A stretch of DNA of 64,000 nt from Leucaena leucocephala (taxonomy: Eukaryota; Streptophyta; Magnoliopsida; Fabales; Fabaceae), in contig CM073557.1 in the NCBI GenBank assembly GCA_037074615.1, positions 8,882,501-8,946,500 on the forward strand. Direction: 5' to 3'. Position numbers and translations under genes: made by a program. Below the pieces are notes generated by a model. The model did no database searches. It was not told where the DNA came from and was given only the letters and a program-made list of their open reading frames with translations. Shown here in pieces: positions 12,512 through 24,872 of this stretch (positions are counted from its first letter, which is position 1; each line of letters starts with the position of its first letter).

Positions 12512-12829
12512 AGGTCAATCCACCCATGGTAGATTAAGTCTAGGTCTATAAGTATGTATAGTGGAAGTAAAACTTGGGAGAGTGGGGAATTATCACAGAA
12601 CTCACTCCTTATATACGCTGTATATGTCCTTAGTGAACCAAGGAGATAACAAGTTCTTTCTAGAAAATATTTTCTTATATTTTTCTCTATTTTCGGTGGC
12701 TCTCTATTCCATTACTCTTCCTTGTTGTTTTTGTTGTGTAAACATAGCAAAGTCCAAATAAAGTGCTCCAATTGTGTGTGGATATCTCAGTGAACCAAAG
12801 AAGATTAAAGGTACACTCGAAAACTTATA
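12512..12829 (+). mobile_element. 5' LTR of an old Ty1/copia element
   Basis: The segment is colinear with 20103-20435. Shared words include AGAGTGGGGA, ATATGTCCTTAGTGA/ATACGTCCATAGTGA, CCAAGGAGATAA, GGCTCTCTATT and CAAATAAAGTG, and the 3' ends read CGAAAACTTATA in both. The two copies differ at many positions, so the element is old. The left boundary is approximate. Confidence 0.6.
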
Positions 12830-12830
12830 T

Positions 12831-12842
12831 TAGTATCAGAGC
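12831..12842 (+). other. Primer-binding site of the copia element
   Basis: TAGTATCAGAGC directly follows the 5' LTR and is one base from the usual plant TGGTATCAGAGC. This is the site complementary to the 3' end of initiator methionine tRNA that primes reverse transcription. Confidence 0.6.
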
Positions 12843-14210
12843 ATAGATTTTGCTTCTGCTGCTGTGATATTTTCATTTTTTTTTTCTGCCAAGCATGTTG
12901 TAATTGTCCTTATTTCTATTTAATGCATTTGTTTTATGCCAAGATACATAGAGTATGCATTTAAACCATAAAACATAAGTAAACATGTTATCGTCCGAAC
13001 AGAGCATCTTCGTTCAAAATTGGTTCATTAGAAAAATGTATTTTTAGGCTTTGAAATTAATCTCATTGCGTAGAGAACGACAAAACAAATAAAGCAACAC
13101 CAAGAATGTCAAAATCAGATATTTGATGGAAGAAGTTATGGCAAAAAAACGTGTTGGGTCCGACAGACCCAACCCATTTTTTCAGTGGAGTCTGTTTGAC
13201 TAGGCTAGAGGTCAGGGATGATCAAAATGGTGCCAAGAGAGAGAGAAGGAAGAACCAATGGCTACTGTGCTGCGGATTGGGCTATGCCAACCCAGTCCAG
13301 GAAACTTAAATAAAAAATGAATAGTGGTTACTACGGACTAGGCTGGGATAAAACAAATATTTGGACTGTCGACTGGGCCAAGCCCATTAAAAAATAACTT
13401 TTTCTTAGTAGTAAGAGTATGGGCAGGTCAGATTAATGGATCCAGCCCGAACCCACAAAAAAATAATTAAGTTTTTTTTTTTAATTTTACATAAAAAAAA
13501 GAAAAAATTGGTGGTTGACAAGTGGTAGTGGCTATGTGGCAACACTAGACTAGTGCTTGTAATGCATGCGCCAATGACCGAGAATATGCTTTATTTAGTT
13601 TTTAAGTTTTTTTTTTTAATTTTCCTTCTTAGGGCAAGTGAGGGACCGTGAGACCGTGAGACTTCCGATTGAGGTGCAACTTATTTCTAAAAATCCCTAA
13701 AATTAATATCTTTATTTTGATATATAATTTGCCTTATTTTGGGGGTAATTCTGGACCTATTTATGAATATTCAATATATTTTCTAGCATTTTTTAGTGTT
13801 TAAAAATTCAAAAAAATTATGATAATTAATATTTTGTGGATATGGTTTATATGATGACATCTTATACTTAGATGATGTTAATAACCTAGAGGAGAATCTT
13901 CAAGAGTACACCGTAGGAGAACCTGAAGAGGATCCAAAACTAAAATTTCATGAATTTTTTATTGATGGAGAAAGTATCACAAGATGAGCTTAAAATAATA
14001 TATGCTTCCGGATTGAGGTCATAAACTTTATTCCCCTCCTGAGCATCCTTTCATGATTTCTTAAGACTTAAACTCCAAGTCGGTGTCTAATTTCATGATG
14101 AATCTCCAGTTGAAGATAGAGAGGAAGTGAACCAACCTCTTACCCCTACTTTGGCTATAAGCATAATTGAAAGAGATGTAACTAAATTGACAAATATAAA
14201 AGGTATTAAT
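12843..14210 (+). pseudogene. Copia internal region, 5' part, decayed
   Basis: Noncoding leader-like DNA is followed from about 13860 by broken coding-like sequence with acidic stretches (LEENLQEY, GEPEEDPKL), full of stops. The last codons before 14210 read in frame with the sequence resuming at 16209, once one TTAAT duplication is set aside. That shows the 14211-16203 insertion interrupted a copia frame. I could not find reverse transcriptase, so part of pol is missing or beyond recognition. Confidence 0.45.
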
Positions 14211-16203
14211 TGTAAGGAATTGGAAGACACGCAGCGGAAATAAACTTTAAAAATTTTCCATTCCTTGCCAGGATCTGCCGTATGTGTTTAAGTCAAGTGG
14301 AAAGAATCATTACCCTTAGTGTTGCTCAGCGAATTTCACAGCTTCTCTACGTGGGTGGTGATCTCTTTCTGATCGCAAGAAATCGATGGAGTGTTCCTCA
14401 GCGACCTTCACAGATTCTCTCCGCGGACGGTGGTCTCTTTCCGATCACAAGAAGTCGACGCCTCAGGTCGGCTTCCTCTACTGGTATCCACACGAACAGC
14501 GTTCCAACCACGAACGACGTGCTAGCGTCTCCTGTCCCTCCAAGGCTTTCACAAGTCTCCGTCTCTATTTCGGCAGTTTCTTGTCTGCAAACCTTTTGCA
14601 GATTCCGTTCGGCCTTTTGTGTTCTGTGTTATTTTCAAACGTAGCTCCTCCAATCAGATATAGAGGATGCTATGCGTTTTTCCACTTGACCTAATTGGAT
14701 TTTGGAGTTAATCTTATATTAATTCCGAATTGATACAATATCATATATTGTATAATTTTATAAGAAACTAATTAAATAAAATAATATTAAATCCGTCCCA
14801 CAGATTTAATTACTTATTTATTTAACTTTAAATAAAGATGAGACTGAGTTATATTTGATTTATTCCCATAAATCAAATTTGAGATATCCTATCAATTTAA
14901 ATTTCGAATTTCAAACGTGATAGAGATTTAATTTATCCTTATAAATTAAATCTTATAAATATCTCTTATATGAGATATCCTATCAATTTGAATTTCGAAT
15001 TTCAAACGTGATAGAGATTTAATTTATCCTTATAAATTAAATCTTATAAATATCTCTTATATGAGATATCCTATCAATTTGAATTTCGAATTTCAAACGT
15101 GATAGAGATTTAATTTATCCTTATAAATTAAATCTTATAAATATCTCTTATATGAGATATCCTATCAATTTGAATTTCGAATTCAAACGTGATAGGGATT
15201 TAATTTATCCTTATAAATTAAATCTCATATATCTCATATATATAATATATATATATATACGAATTTATATATATACGAATATAAATAAATATATATACAT
15301 TCACCTGGATCTTTCATTGAATCTGGACATGTCTTAGATTCAATGAATCTGGACATCATAGCTCGTGTTGGGCTATTTTGTGTGCGACCCTGTAGGCCCA
15401 TATGAAGTTGGCAGTGGGCCATTTGCTATACTAGCCCACAAGTCGCAAGCGGTCTCTAGCAAGACATAACAACTACCCAAATCATATGAGGATCGATAAA
15501 CGATGTAACCTTTTATACAACCATATCATGTCCCTTCTGTCACGCGATATTTTGGTCATGGATGAGGCATGGATAATGTCATCCTCCTATTCCCGACCGT
15601 TACTTTCTCGATCCCTGAGTAGTCTGACTATAGAAATGGAACTACCTTTCCATTACAGTATGGCCATACATTTCTCAGACTCACTCATCGAGGGGCCCAG
15701 TAATATCTCTCCACGAATGTGAGGGACAAATTCCATCTTGACCATTCACATTCCTCCGCATGAAAAACCACTAAGCCCGAACATAGTCTTTATGATCACT
15801 CGGTCAAAAGTGACTTTTGACTAGGTCAAAGCTGAGCGTTTTGTCATGTAGGAATCCATGATGATCTCAGGTCAAAGGGCATATTGACATGGTTTGTATA
15901 TGAGAGAAGCTTATGACGTTACCCATGCAGTTCTCTCATAGCGGGTCGGTCCAACACCCTGTACTCTTACATGTGCTTATGACTTTGATTTATATCTCTA
16001 TACATCTTCAAAGTCATACTGGTCTTATTTCATCTGTGCTCCCACATAGATGATCGACCAGGGACATTTAGGATAATATCATGAATTATCCAAGGATGGT
16101 CATCATAGTAAACATGCAAATAATATGATAACTCAATTAATAAATTCATAAATCAATAATGTTCATAAGACAATGATTGGCCCCTAGGGCACGATTTCCA
16201 ACA
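14211..16203 (-). mobile_element. Solo LTR A of the TGTTGG...CA family, minus orientation
   Basis: Read on the minus strand it starts TGTTGGAAATCGTGCC and ends TTCCAATTCCTTACA. The 5-bp target duplication TTAAT flanks it exactly (14206-14210 and 16204-16208). It has no internal coding domain, so it is a solo LTR of 1993 bp. Contents in plus order are a GC-richer block at 14280-14640, a four-unit 91-bp tandem array at 14881-15243, and a 12-bp-arm hairpin at 15313-15347 (TTCATTGAATCT/AGATTCAATGAA). In the GC-richer block, a roughly 75-bp segment is duplicated in tandem. Short open frames in the GC-richer block are not consistent between copies. Confidence 0.85.
14881..15243. repeat. 91-bp tandem array, four units, in solo LTR A
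   Basis: Units start at 14881, 14972, 15063 and 15154 with GAGATATCCTATCAATTT. Each unit contains the perfect inverted pair GATTTAATTTAT/ATAAATTAAATC separated by CCTT (14925-14952 in unit 1). A second weaker pair is CTATCA...TGATAG. The homologous LTRs carry about three units (18310-18570) and two units (54128-54300). Confidence 0.9.
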
Positions 16204-16208
16204 TTAAT

Positions 16209-16440
16209 GGCATGCTTGCTGAATACATTGAATTCATGACAAATAAGGAGACTACTAAATTCTATCTAAAAGTTATAATGGGGCATATAAGAGCAATTAG
16301 GGTTAGATGTAAGTCCAAGGGAAATCCCATAAAGAAAATGTATTAGCTTAAAACTATAGAGTTTGTATCTAACTGTAACAAACTGCCTCATAAACTTAAG
16401 AAGTTAAGAAAAATGATATTAGAATACTGTAATGCTCATA
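16209..16440 (+). pseudogene. Copia internal fragment downstream of LTR A
   Basis: The frame INGMLAEYIEFMTNKETTKF continues the copia frame broken by LTR A, then meets stops from about 16340. It is probably polyprotein-derived but I cannot assign a domain. The following 16440-16800 is AT-rich and unrecognised. Confidence 0.4.
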
Positions 16441-16807
16441 TCAAATAATGTACATTTGTTTTTGATTTCTACTGCTTTGCTTTGTTAAGGACATGTTTTA
16501 TTACTCTTTCTTTATAAAGACTTGCAATTTATCACATGCCTTATATGTAAGATAAACATGTTTCGTTTCATTTTTTCCTTAGTTATGATTCATGTATATT
16601 TTTTATAAATGGGAGCCTTTTAGATAATGAGTATTCTAAAAGCAAAATTTGATGAGAATAATGCTTATATTAAGTTTGATAGAAAGTGATGACGTTGCTA
16701 GTGCATATGTGATGGGAGGTACAAACGTATTCTCCTGATCATGGGTCTAGTGATGTTATTATTTTATGATAAAAAATGATAAAAGTACATGACATTGCAT
16801 TGCCTTA

Positions 16808-17160
16808 CACTCTATGAAAGCTAAGTTTGTGGCATGTACTGTAGCAGCGCAAGAAGCTATTTGGCTAAAGAGATTTCTTGAACAACTAAAATTTAGGAAC
16901 GAGAGTACCAATCCGATGTTGATACACTATGACAATACTGTATCTATAGCCTCACCAAAGATCTTAAGTATTATAGTAAGACCAAACACATTGATATCAA
17001 TTATAACTTTGTGAGAAATTATATAGTACATAAAATTTTAACTGTACAATACATTTCAACTAGATGTATAGTTGCAGACCCTTTGACTAAGCCAGTAGGT
17101 AAAGAAATATTTGAGAAACATGTAAAAGCCATTAGCATGTATAAATGTGAAGTTGCAGAC
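16808..17160 (+). pseudogene. Ty1/copia RNase H domain, C-terminal pol remnant
   Basis: The reading KAKFVACTVAAQEAIWLKRF matches the copia RNase H core pattern (E-A-E-Y-x-A, A-x-W-L). It is followed by HYDNTVSIA (pattern C/Y-D-N-x-x-A) and, after a frameshift near 16975, by KTKHIDINYNFVR and ISTRCIVADPLTKPV, the usual end of copia pol. The catalytic Glu position of the first motif reads Lys (MKAKF). RNase H would degrade RNA in RNA-DNA hybrids during reverse transcription. This copy is broken by the frameshift. Orientation agrees with the flanking LTRs. Confidence 0.85.
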
Positions 17161-17328
17161 TATATATAATATTTTGTTTTCATTAATAATATCATATCAT
17201 TTATTATTACTTATATATCTGGGTGAAAGTATACAATGTCTAGTATGTCATACGGGTTGAAAAGGTCAGCTGTCTCACACGAACAACCTCCTTTGATGCT
17301 AGAGAAATATTTAAAGATGGGATATATA

Positions 17329-19199
17329 TGTTGGAAATCGTGCCCTGGGGCCAATCATTGTCTTATGAACATTATTGATTTATGAATTTATTAATTGTGT
17401 TATCATATTATTTGCATATTTATTGTGATGACCATCCTTGGATAATTCATGATCTTATCCTAAATGTCCCTGGTCGGTCATCTCTGCGGGAGCACAGATG
17501 AAATAAGACCAGTATGACTTTAAAAATGTATAGAGATATAAATCAAAGTCATAGGCACATGTAAGAGTACAAGGTGTTAGACCGACCCGCTATGAGAGAA
17601 CTGCATGGGTAACGTCATAAGCTTCTCTCATATACAAACCATGTCAATATGCCCTTTGACCTGAGATTATCATGGATTTCTACATGACAAACGCTCAGCT
17701 TTGACCTAGTCAAAAGTCACTTTTGACCGAGTGATCATAAAAACTATGTTCGGGCTTAGTGGTTTTTCATGCGGAGGAATGTGAATGGTCAAGATGGAAT
17801 TTGTCCCTCACATTCGTAGAGAGATATTACTGGGCCCCTCGATGAGTGAGTCTGAGAAATGTATGGCCATACTGTAATAGAAAGGTAGTTCCATTTCTAT
17901 AGTCAGACTACTCAGGGATCGAGAAAGTAACGTCAGGAATAGGAGGATGACATTATCCATGCCTCAACCATGACCAAAATATCGCGTGACAGAAGGGACA
18001 TGATATGGTTGTATAAAAGGTTACATCGTTTAACGATCCTCATATGATTTAGGTAGTAGTTATGTCTTGTTAGAGACCGCTTGCGACTTGTGGGTTAGTA
18101 TAACAAATGGCCCACTGCCAACTTCATATGGGCCTACAGGGTTGTACACAAAATAGCCCAACACGAGCTATGATGTCCAGATTCATTGAATCTAAGATAT
18201 GTCCAGATTCAATGAATGATCCAGGATAGATGTATATATATTTATTTATATTTATATTCGTATATATATATATAAATTCGTATATATACATTATATATAA
18301 GAGATATATGAGATTTAATTTATAAGGATAAATTAAATCTCTATCACGTTTGAATTTGAAATTCAAATTGATAGGATATCTCATATAAGAGATATTTATA
18401 AGATTTAATTTATAAGGATAAATTAAATTTCTATCACGATTAAATTTGAAATTCAAATTGATAGGATATCTCATATAAGAGATATTTATAAGATTTAATT
18501 TATAAGGATAAATTAAATCTCTATCACATTTGAATTTGAAATTCAAATTGATATGATATCTCAAATTTGATTTATGAGAATAAATCAAATACAGTTCAGT
18601 TTTAGCTTTATTTTAAGTTAAATAAATATGTGAATTAAATCTGTGGGACGGATTTAATATTATTTATTTAATTAGTTTCTTATCAAATTATACAATATAT
18701 GATATTGTATTAATTTCAGAATTAATATAAGATTAACTCCTAAAATCCTATTCGGTAGAAGAAAACGCAAAGCATCCTATATATCTGATATTAGGAGCTA
18801 CGTTTTGCATAGAGATATACATATAACACAGAAAGGCCGAAGGGGACTGAGCAAAGGGTTTGCAGATAAGAAACTGTCGAAATAGAGACGAAGAGGACGA
18901 ACTCTTGAGAAAGCCCTGGAGGGACAAGAGACGCTAGCACGTCGTTCGTAGTTAGAACGCTGTTCGTATGGATACCAGTAGAGGAAGCCGACCTGAGTCG
19001 TCGACTTCTTGCGATCGGAAAGGGAGCACGAGCAGCAGAAAGAAGCTGTGAACGTCGTGACCAAAAGCTGTGGAAGTCGCTGAGATACACTAAGGGTAAT
19101 GCTTTTTCCCACTTGATTTAAACACATACGGTAGATCCTGGCAAGGAATAAAAAATTTTTTTAAATTAATTTCCGCTGCGTGTCTTCCAATTCCTTTCA
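17329..19199 (+). mobile_element. Solo LTR B of the TGTTGG...CA family, plus orientation
   Basis: It starts TGTTGGAAATCGTGCCC and ends TTCCAATTCCTTTCA. The target duplication ATATA is exact (17324-17328 and 19200-19204). It is the reverse orientation of LTR A and shares the same order of parts: conserved 5' part, hairpin near 18180-18215, 90/91-bp array near 18310-18570, and a GC-richer 3' block at 18790-19110. It inserted in the 3' noncoding part of the copia element. The open frames of about 100 codons on its antisense strand overlap in two frames and are not credible genes. Confidence 0.85.
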
Positions 19200-19204
19200 A
19201 TATA

Positions 19205-20102
19205 TTCACCAGTAAAGTAGCATAAATGCTGATATGGTAGAGAAGAAACACAATAAATATTGCATTAGCTTAAAAAGTGTAGTAAGTCGAGATAAGATTA
19301 ATGCGTATAGATATGAATCAAACTATAGATACCCACATCCATGAAACCTGTTGCCAGATAACAAATTATTCAAAATTGACGTCATATTATGCGAATAGAA
19401 TTGAAGAGTTTGGATTTAGATACTATGAGTGTCTGGATTTAAGTATGTACGGTATGATTGATAGAATCAAAATGACGTACACTCTTATAGGATAAGAGAA
19501 AAACCGTAATATGTGATTCATATTAGAATGCAAATAGAAAGCAAGTGAATCAATCCCTACTTCATTATTGTGAGTTCCATAAAGGTTTCATTCTTTCATT
19601 AATGTCTTTTAACTTTAATAATATTTCAGTGTTTGCTACTTTAGTATATGTCCTACGGTCAAATTATATATGAACATAGGTATTATACTAGAAAAGTGGT
19701 TGATTCATATCAAAATGATATATGAGTAAAAGAAATATTTTTAGAATATACACATCCATACTAGTCTCTGTGATCGGTTCCTTGTGATATTATTTTGTTA
19801 ATTTTATAAGTGTGGAGGTTATCTGAGTTATATGCTGACTCAAGAGGGATTAGGTTAGTAATAAGAAAAGTGTATATGGGTAAATTTAGGATATTCAAGG
19901 CACTATAATATATTTTGTTCGAGTTGTACTAAAGGGTTGCATTGTATTGGTCCCTATAAAAGGATTTATAGTACAAACGCCTGAAGGGAAATGTCATACC
20001 TACGTGATTACAATAAAACACCTAGTATGAAAGAAGGAAGAGAATGATATTAGACCCATGATATCTAATCTACTAAGTGTTAATGGAAGATATTAGGAAA
20101 TA
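19205..20102 (+). other. Copia element 3' noncoding region
   Basis: The sequence lies between the RNase H remnant (interrupted by LTR B) and the 3' LTR. No coding motif was recognised. It is AT-rich and assigned to the element by position only. Confidence 0.4.
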
Positions 20103-20435
20103 TGACAGTCTACCTATAGTAGATTAGCCTTATATCCATGAGTATGTACAATGGAGGGAACAATTATGGATATAGAAATTGGAAGAGAAAAACATAAGAG
20201 AGTGGGGAGTTATCATAGAACCACTCCCTTGTCATTCAGGCATAATATATACATTGTATACGTCCATAGTGAGCCAAGGAGATAAGAAGTTATTTCCATA
20301 AAATAGTTTTCTCTGTCTTTCTTTCTTTTCAATGGCTCTCTATTTAACATACTAGAATCCAAATAAAGTGTTCCAATTGATTGTGAATATATCAGTGAAC
20401 TGAAAAGGATATAAGGTAAGCCCGAAAACTTATAC
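20103..20435 (+). mobile_element. 3' LTR of the old copia element
   Basis: It starts TGACAGTCTACCTATAG and ends CCCGAAAACTTATAC. It is colinear with the 5' LTR (12512-12829) and with the split solo copy starting at 23397, which also reads CAGTCTACCTATAATAG. The element without its later insertions would be about 4 kb. Confidence 0.6.
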
Positions 20436-21067
20436 TTTTAAACTCTACTTATTAATTGTATATATTGAAAAAAATTATCAATAAGAATAATTTTCTATTC
20501 AAATTATTAGAAAATAATATTTTAATAAAATTAATATAAATTATTTTATAAATAATTAATTTAATTATTTTTTTAATATATATAAATTTGTTATTAAAAT
20601 AATAGGTTATTATGACTTAAGTGTCAGAGTATCTTAGAGGAGGAGGGCAATGAAGCTGTTCTGGAGTGTCACATCTGCATTAATCTCACATGTTATTTTT
20701 TTATATAGACCAACAAAACAATAAAGAGTCCCAGTCTTAAATTTTAATTAACAATGTTGTGCATAGCACGTGATCATATCTCGGACACTTATCAAATTGG
20801 AGTATGTATATTAAAATTCCCAATTTACATGTAGCTTTTATAATTAGACACTTGTTATGAGATGAGCCAAAAGTTATCACGTCCACCCTTAAGGAGGAAG
20901 AATCTTTCAAACACAAAGAAATTAAGATGAGGAAGAACAAATGATCGAAGCATCGAGCAATTACAATTAAAAATAAAGATTATGTATTATTTATTTAATT
21001 CATATAAGTCTATTATCTATATATAATGAGAGTCTGAGAGAGTACCTAGTAACTAAATTAGAGCCCC

Positions 21068-21490
21068 ACGTGACAGGATTTGGATCCTCTCATCAACATT
21101 TTTTCTCATTTTTCCTCCTCATCTCATTTCCGTCACAGGATTAAAAAATAAACAGTTGAGATGTAATCTTTTAAAAAATTATTATTTTTTTTATTTTAAG
21201 ATAATCTATAATTAAAAATGTCGGGCTCAAATTTTTATAGTTTATTTTTTTATTTTTAATATAATTTTATAAAATAATAAATCTCAACCATTTAATTTGT
21301 ATAAAAGAGAAAAAAATATTAAAATTTGATCCTTACCATTTACTATAGTAGAATATCTAAAAATAAAAAAAAATAATAGTTTTATAAAAAAAATTGCACC
21401 TCCACTATCCATTTTTTAATCCTATAATAAAAATATGATGATAAGAGAAAATAAGAAAAAATAATGATGAGAGGATTTGTTTCTCATGTG
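21068..21490. mobile_element. MITE, family 2, copy b
   Basis: The left end ACAGGATTTGGATCCTCTC pairs with the complement of the right end, AGAAACAAATCCTCTCATC. Inner arms also pair (CAGGATTAAAAAATAAACAG versus its partner near 21400). Internal words match the copy at 2936-3228. It is noncoding. AT-rich DNA from 20436 to 21067 and from 21491 to 22679 shows no recognisable gene. Confidence 0.55.
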
Positions 21491-22690
21491 AAAGCCTATC
21501 TAATGAGATAATTGGCATTTTTTATGTTTGACTATAATTATTATATTTTTTTTAAATCTTCTCTCCTATTATCTATTCTATGATCATAACTTTCCATATT
21601 TTTATCTTCAATCTTTAAATTTAATTTTAATTATGATGTAAAATTAGTGAAATACAAAATACAAATTAAAATATTATAACATGTTATAAAAGTAAAAAAG
21701 AGTAGATAAGAGAATGAGAGAATTAGATGGGAGAAAGAATATAGTATTTCAATGTGTGTCTTCTATATTTATAGGCACAGCTTTACAATACCCATTCTAT
21801 TAAATTATAAATTTTTTTAATAATAGGAGATTATTATAGGATACTGTAGATTATAGGAGAGATATGGACATTTACAAAGATATTATATTTATAAAAAGAC
21901 AACAATTTGTAAGAAATTTTAAAGCTTCCGTTGTTCAGCTATATATACTTTTATCTGTTAAAGCAATTTGAATTTTGTAGAATAAAAAATACAAATTAAA
22001 ATATCTTAAAAAATTACAAACAGCAAATATATCTATAGAATTTATAGTTATCTCAATTTCTCATTATTCACATCCCGGAACTTCCACCCTCACCATGTGG
22101 TGTTTTATTTACCTATTTTTAAAAATACATAAATAATGACGGTTATGCTTAATTTTTTATGTATTTTTCTTGAGTGTAGCAGGGAATAGATATAACATAT
22201 TCTGAAACCTGTAAATTCCAGCCCTATCCCCATGATGCATTAATTTTAATTGAATATTAGTTTATATAAATAAATCTAAAATATAATACAAATTCAACTA
22301 TCATCCTATAACGTTAGTTTGTTAGTACTACAATAATATTCATGTATTACACGGGACTATGTGTATTTATTTTCATAAAACTAGACCAGAACCTGGTAGA
22401 TGCAGGTATCTTAACTTCTTATTTATTATTATATAAATTTAAAAAGCTTACCACAACATAATTTCCTAACCCATGGTCAATGATTTCTATTTGAATTTAT
22501 TGGTTAAATTTAAAAATTATTTGAAATAAATAAATACATGGAGTTAGATAACAAATAATTTGAACATAAATTTTTCATGTGTTTTTGCGTAAAGCAATGG
22601 GCATGTAAAGATTAGATGTGGAACAAAAATGAATCGCTAACATTGTCACAAGAAATAACTTGAACATTCATTTGAGAATTTTGTACAACC

Positions 22691-23312
22691 TTTTTTTTTA
22701 TAATAGACAAAATAATATTAAAATAAAATCACAGCTTTTACAAGAGTACCAAAAGAGACAGAACAAAGAAAGTGCGCAAATAAAGTTCTAAAGAAATAGC
22801 ATGGATATAAAATTCAGAAAATTCCTTGACTAAAGCTAAAATCTCCTGCCAAAGTGATGGAGGAAAACGTTCCATATGTATCAGAAAGATTGATGAATCT
22901 TTTGCCAACATGCTTGAAACGGAGAGAATGTGATTTAATCTCCTGTGAGGAATGATGATGGTGAATCTAGATAAGGGAAGCCTGAAAACATTTAGATATA
23001 AAAGGAATCCCAGGGGCGGACTGATTCTTCCAGATAAATTCCATAAATGGGGATCATTGGAAGAATATATATACCTCACAAAAATGAATTTTGGATTTCT
23101 TGAATTTATGAATAAAAATATTCCAACCACATGGATTAACAAAAGCATTATTGAGTGAGTTACTGGCCTGATCCTTGTGGGTAATTGATGGGAGATCCTT
23201 AAATGCAAGACTGGAAAGATCCACAACAGCATTGATCTCATAAATAATTGAAGCAACGTTGCTTTTGTATGAGACAAATGATTCTTTGAACCAGAGTACC
23301 ATGGTCATCATG
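22691..23312 (-). mobile_element. Retroposed 622-bp insert with A-tail and 11-bp target duplication
   Basis: TTTGTACAACC occurs at 22680-22690 and at 23313-23323, immediately flanking the insert. On the minus strand the insert ends in an A-tract (22691-22700 as T on the plus strand), the signature of L1-type retroposition. Several frames stay open for 70-180 codons on this strand, but I recognise no domain. It could be a 5'-truncated LINE or a processed copy of a host transcript. Confidence 0.65.
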
Positions 23313-23396
23313 TTTGTACAACCTAATAAACATATAGCTGGAAAAAAATTTGATCAATATATTAGCTAATAACTAGAAATAAAATATTAAAAAATA

Positions 23397-23711
23397 TATC
23401 AGTCTACCTATAATAGATTAGATTTCAGCCTATATGTGTAAAATAATAGAAAGAATAGTTTTTTTTAAATGAGAAAATTGAGGGAGTGAGAAGTTATATG
23501 AGATTCTCATTATCACTATGATATATCAAAGTTAGGATGGCAAAAAATTATATTTATTTCTTTAAGTATTTTTTCTCATCTCCTCTCTATGTTTGAGTCT
23601 TATCTCTCTCTTTCCCTCTAGTGTCATTTGTTGTGTAAACTTAATTTAGAGTTTTTAACAAGTGCTCCAATTTTGTATAAGTATCTCAGTGAGTCACAGT
23701 AAAATCTAAAG
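23397..23711 (+). mobile_element. Solo copia LTR, left part (split by the LARD-like element)
   Basis: It is a third member of the copia LTR family at 12512 and 20103. It starts ATCAGTCTACCTATAATAG and reaches AGTATCTCAGTGAG-type sequence, then stops at TAAAG (23707-23711), where the LARD-like element begins. The remaining 25 bp lie at 32526-32550. Confidence 0.6.
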
Positions 23712-24836
23712 TGTAACATCTTAAATTTTTATAGAAAGAATTTATAACTAATGGTTAAGGTCAATAGTATTTCTAAAAAAATAAAATTAAAAATATTTCA
23801 AAGGTTAAATTTTAGGAAAAGGATAAAAGAATATATATATATTTTGAGATTTAGAAAAATTCAGAAAAAATAATGAAATAGATATTTTAAAAATTTAAAA
23901 AATTATAGAAAAGTTTATTATTCTAAAAATTAAATAAATTATTTAAAAACTATTTTTTAAATTTTAGATCACTATTTTCTTGAAAATTTTAAGAAAAATA
24001 ACTATAGAAATTATTTTATAAATTAGAGAAGTTATTGAAGGAAAAAAAATTCTAATATACTATTAAAAGATTATTTTTTAAAAATTTTAAAATAATTTAA
24101 TATGTTAAATAAAAGATAAAATAAAAAATAAATAAGACTCAAAAGACAGAAAGTCATTGTCCCGCCATCTTTGCCCTTCTGCCTTGATTTTCCACCGACA
24201 CTTTACCTATTCATATCAGCAACCCCTTCTTTCTCTTGAGAGAGCAGCAAATACAAGCGAGCAAAGGCGAGCGAGAGGGAGAGAGCACGGGACTGGAGGA
24301 TTGTGACGACTGAGGAGTGACCGGAGGACGTATACCGAGCTCGCAATGTCGACGACCTGCTGAGGTGAGCTCTCAACTTCCGTTTTCATATTTGAACTTC
24401 TCTATTCTTCCGGTCTTGGGTAGGGGTTGTCCAATCAAAGTCGAAGCTTTGAGAGAGAAAAGCGTCATTTTTGTAAGATTAAACAAAGATTAAAGCTTTT
24501 TCACTTGGAATCTAATAAAAATCATGAATCTTGGTTGCTGCAAGTGTAATCTCTGTTTTGGGTTATGTTGTTTTTTTCAAAAAAAAAATCGGTTCAGGGT
24601 CTATGGCGTCAGATTTTAGTAGAGAAAAAAGGGAAGATTAGTGCGATATATACACATATATTCCATTACATATGTGTGTGTGTTTATGCTTGTAAGAATC
24701 TGAAATTTCTGAGTTATTGAAGTCTGAAATTAGAACTTTAAGATGGAGTGTTTTGCAAATCTGGAAAATTCCAGATTTGCTGATAATGGACACGTGAGGA
24801 ATAAGAGAGAATGAGAGGTAAATAAAATTTATAATA

Positions 24837-24872
<36 letters not shown>

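Noticed and set aside
14881..15243. Regularly spaced repeats as a CRISPR-like array
   Set aside because: The units are directly adjacent with no unique spacers and lie in a plant LTR.
18124..18588. 154-codon open frame with repeated residues (and the frame at 54102-54344)
   Set aside because: It is produced by the 90/91-bp tandem array whose unit length happens to keep the frame; residue content is low-complexity and follows the DNA repeat.
18791..19127. Open frame of about 100 codons in solo LTR B, with similar frames at 14282-14644 and 53567-53899
   Set aside because: The conserved stretch stays open in two overlapping frames, the copies use different frames, and it lies antisense in an LTR; GC-rich LTR sequence explains it.
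22738..23277. 179-codon open frame on the minus strand
   Set aside because: It lies wholly in the A-tailed retroposed insert, overlaps a second open frame on the same strand and shows no recognisable domain; no evidence of a functional gene.
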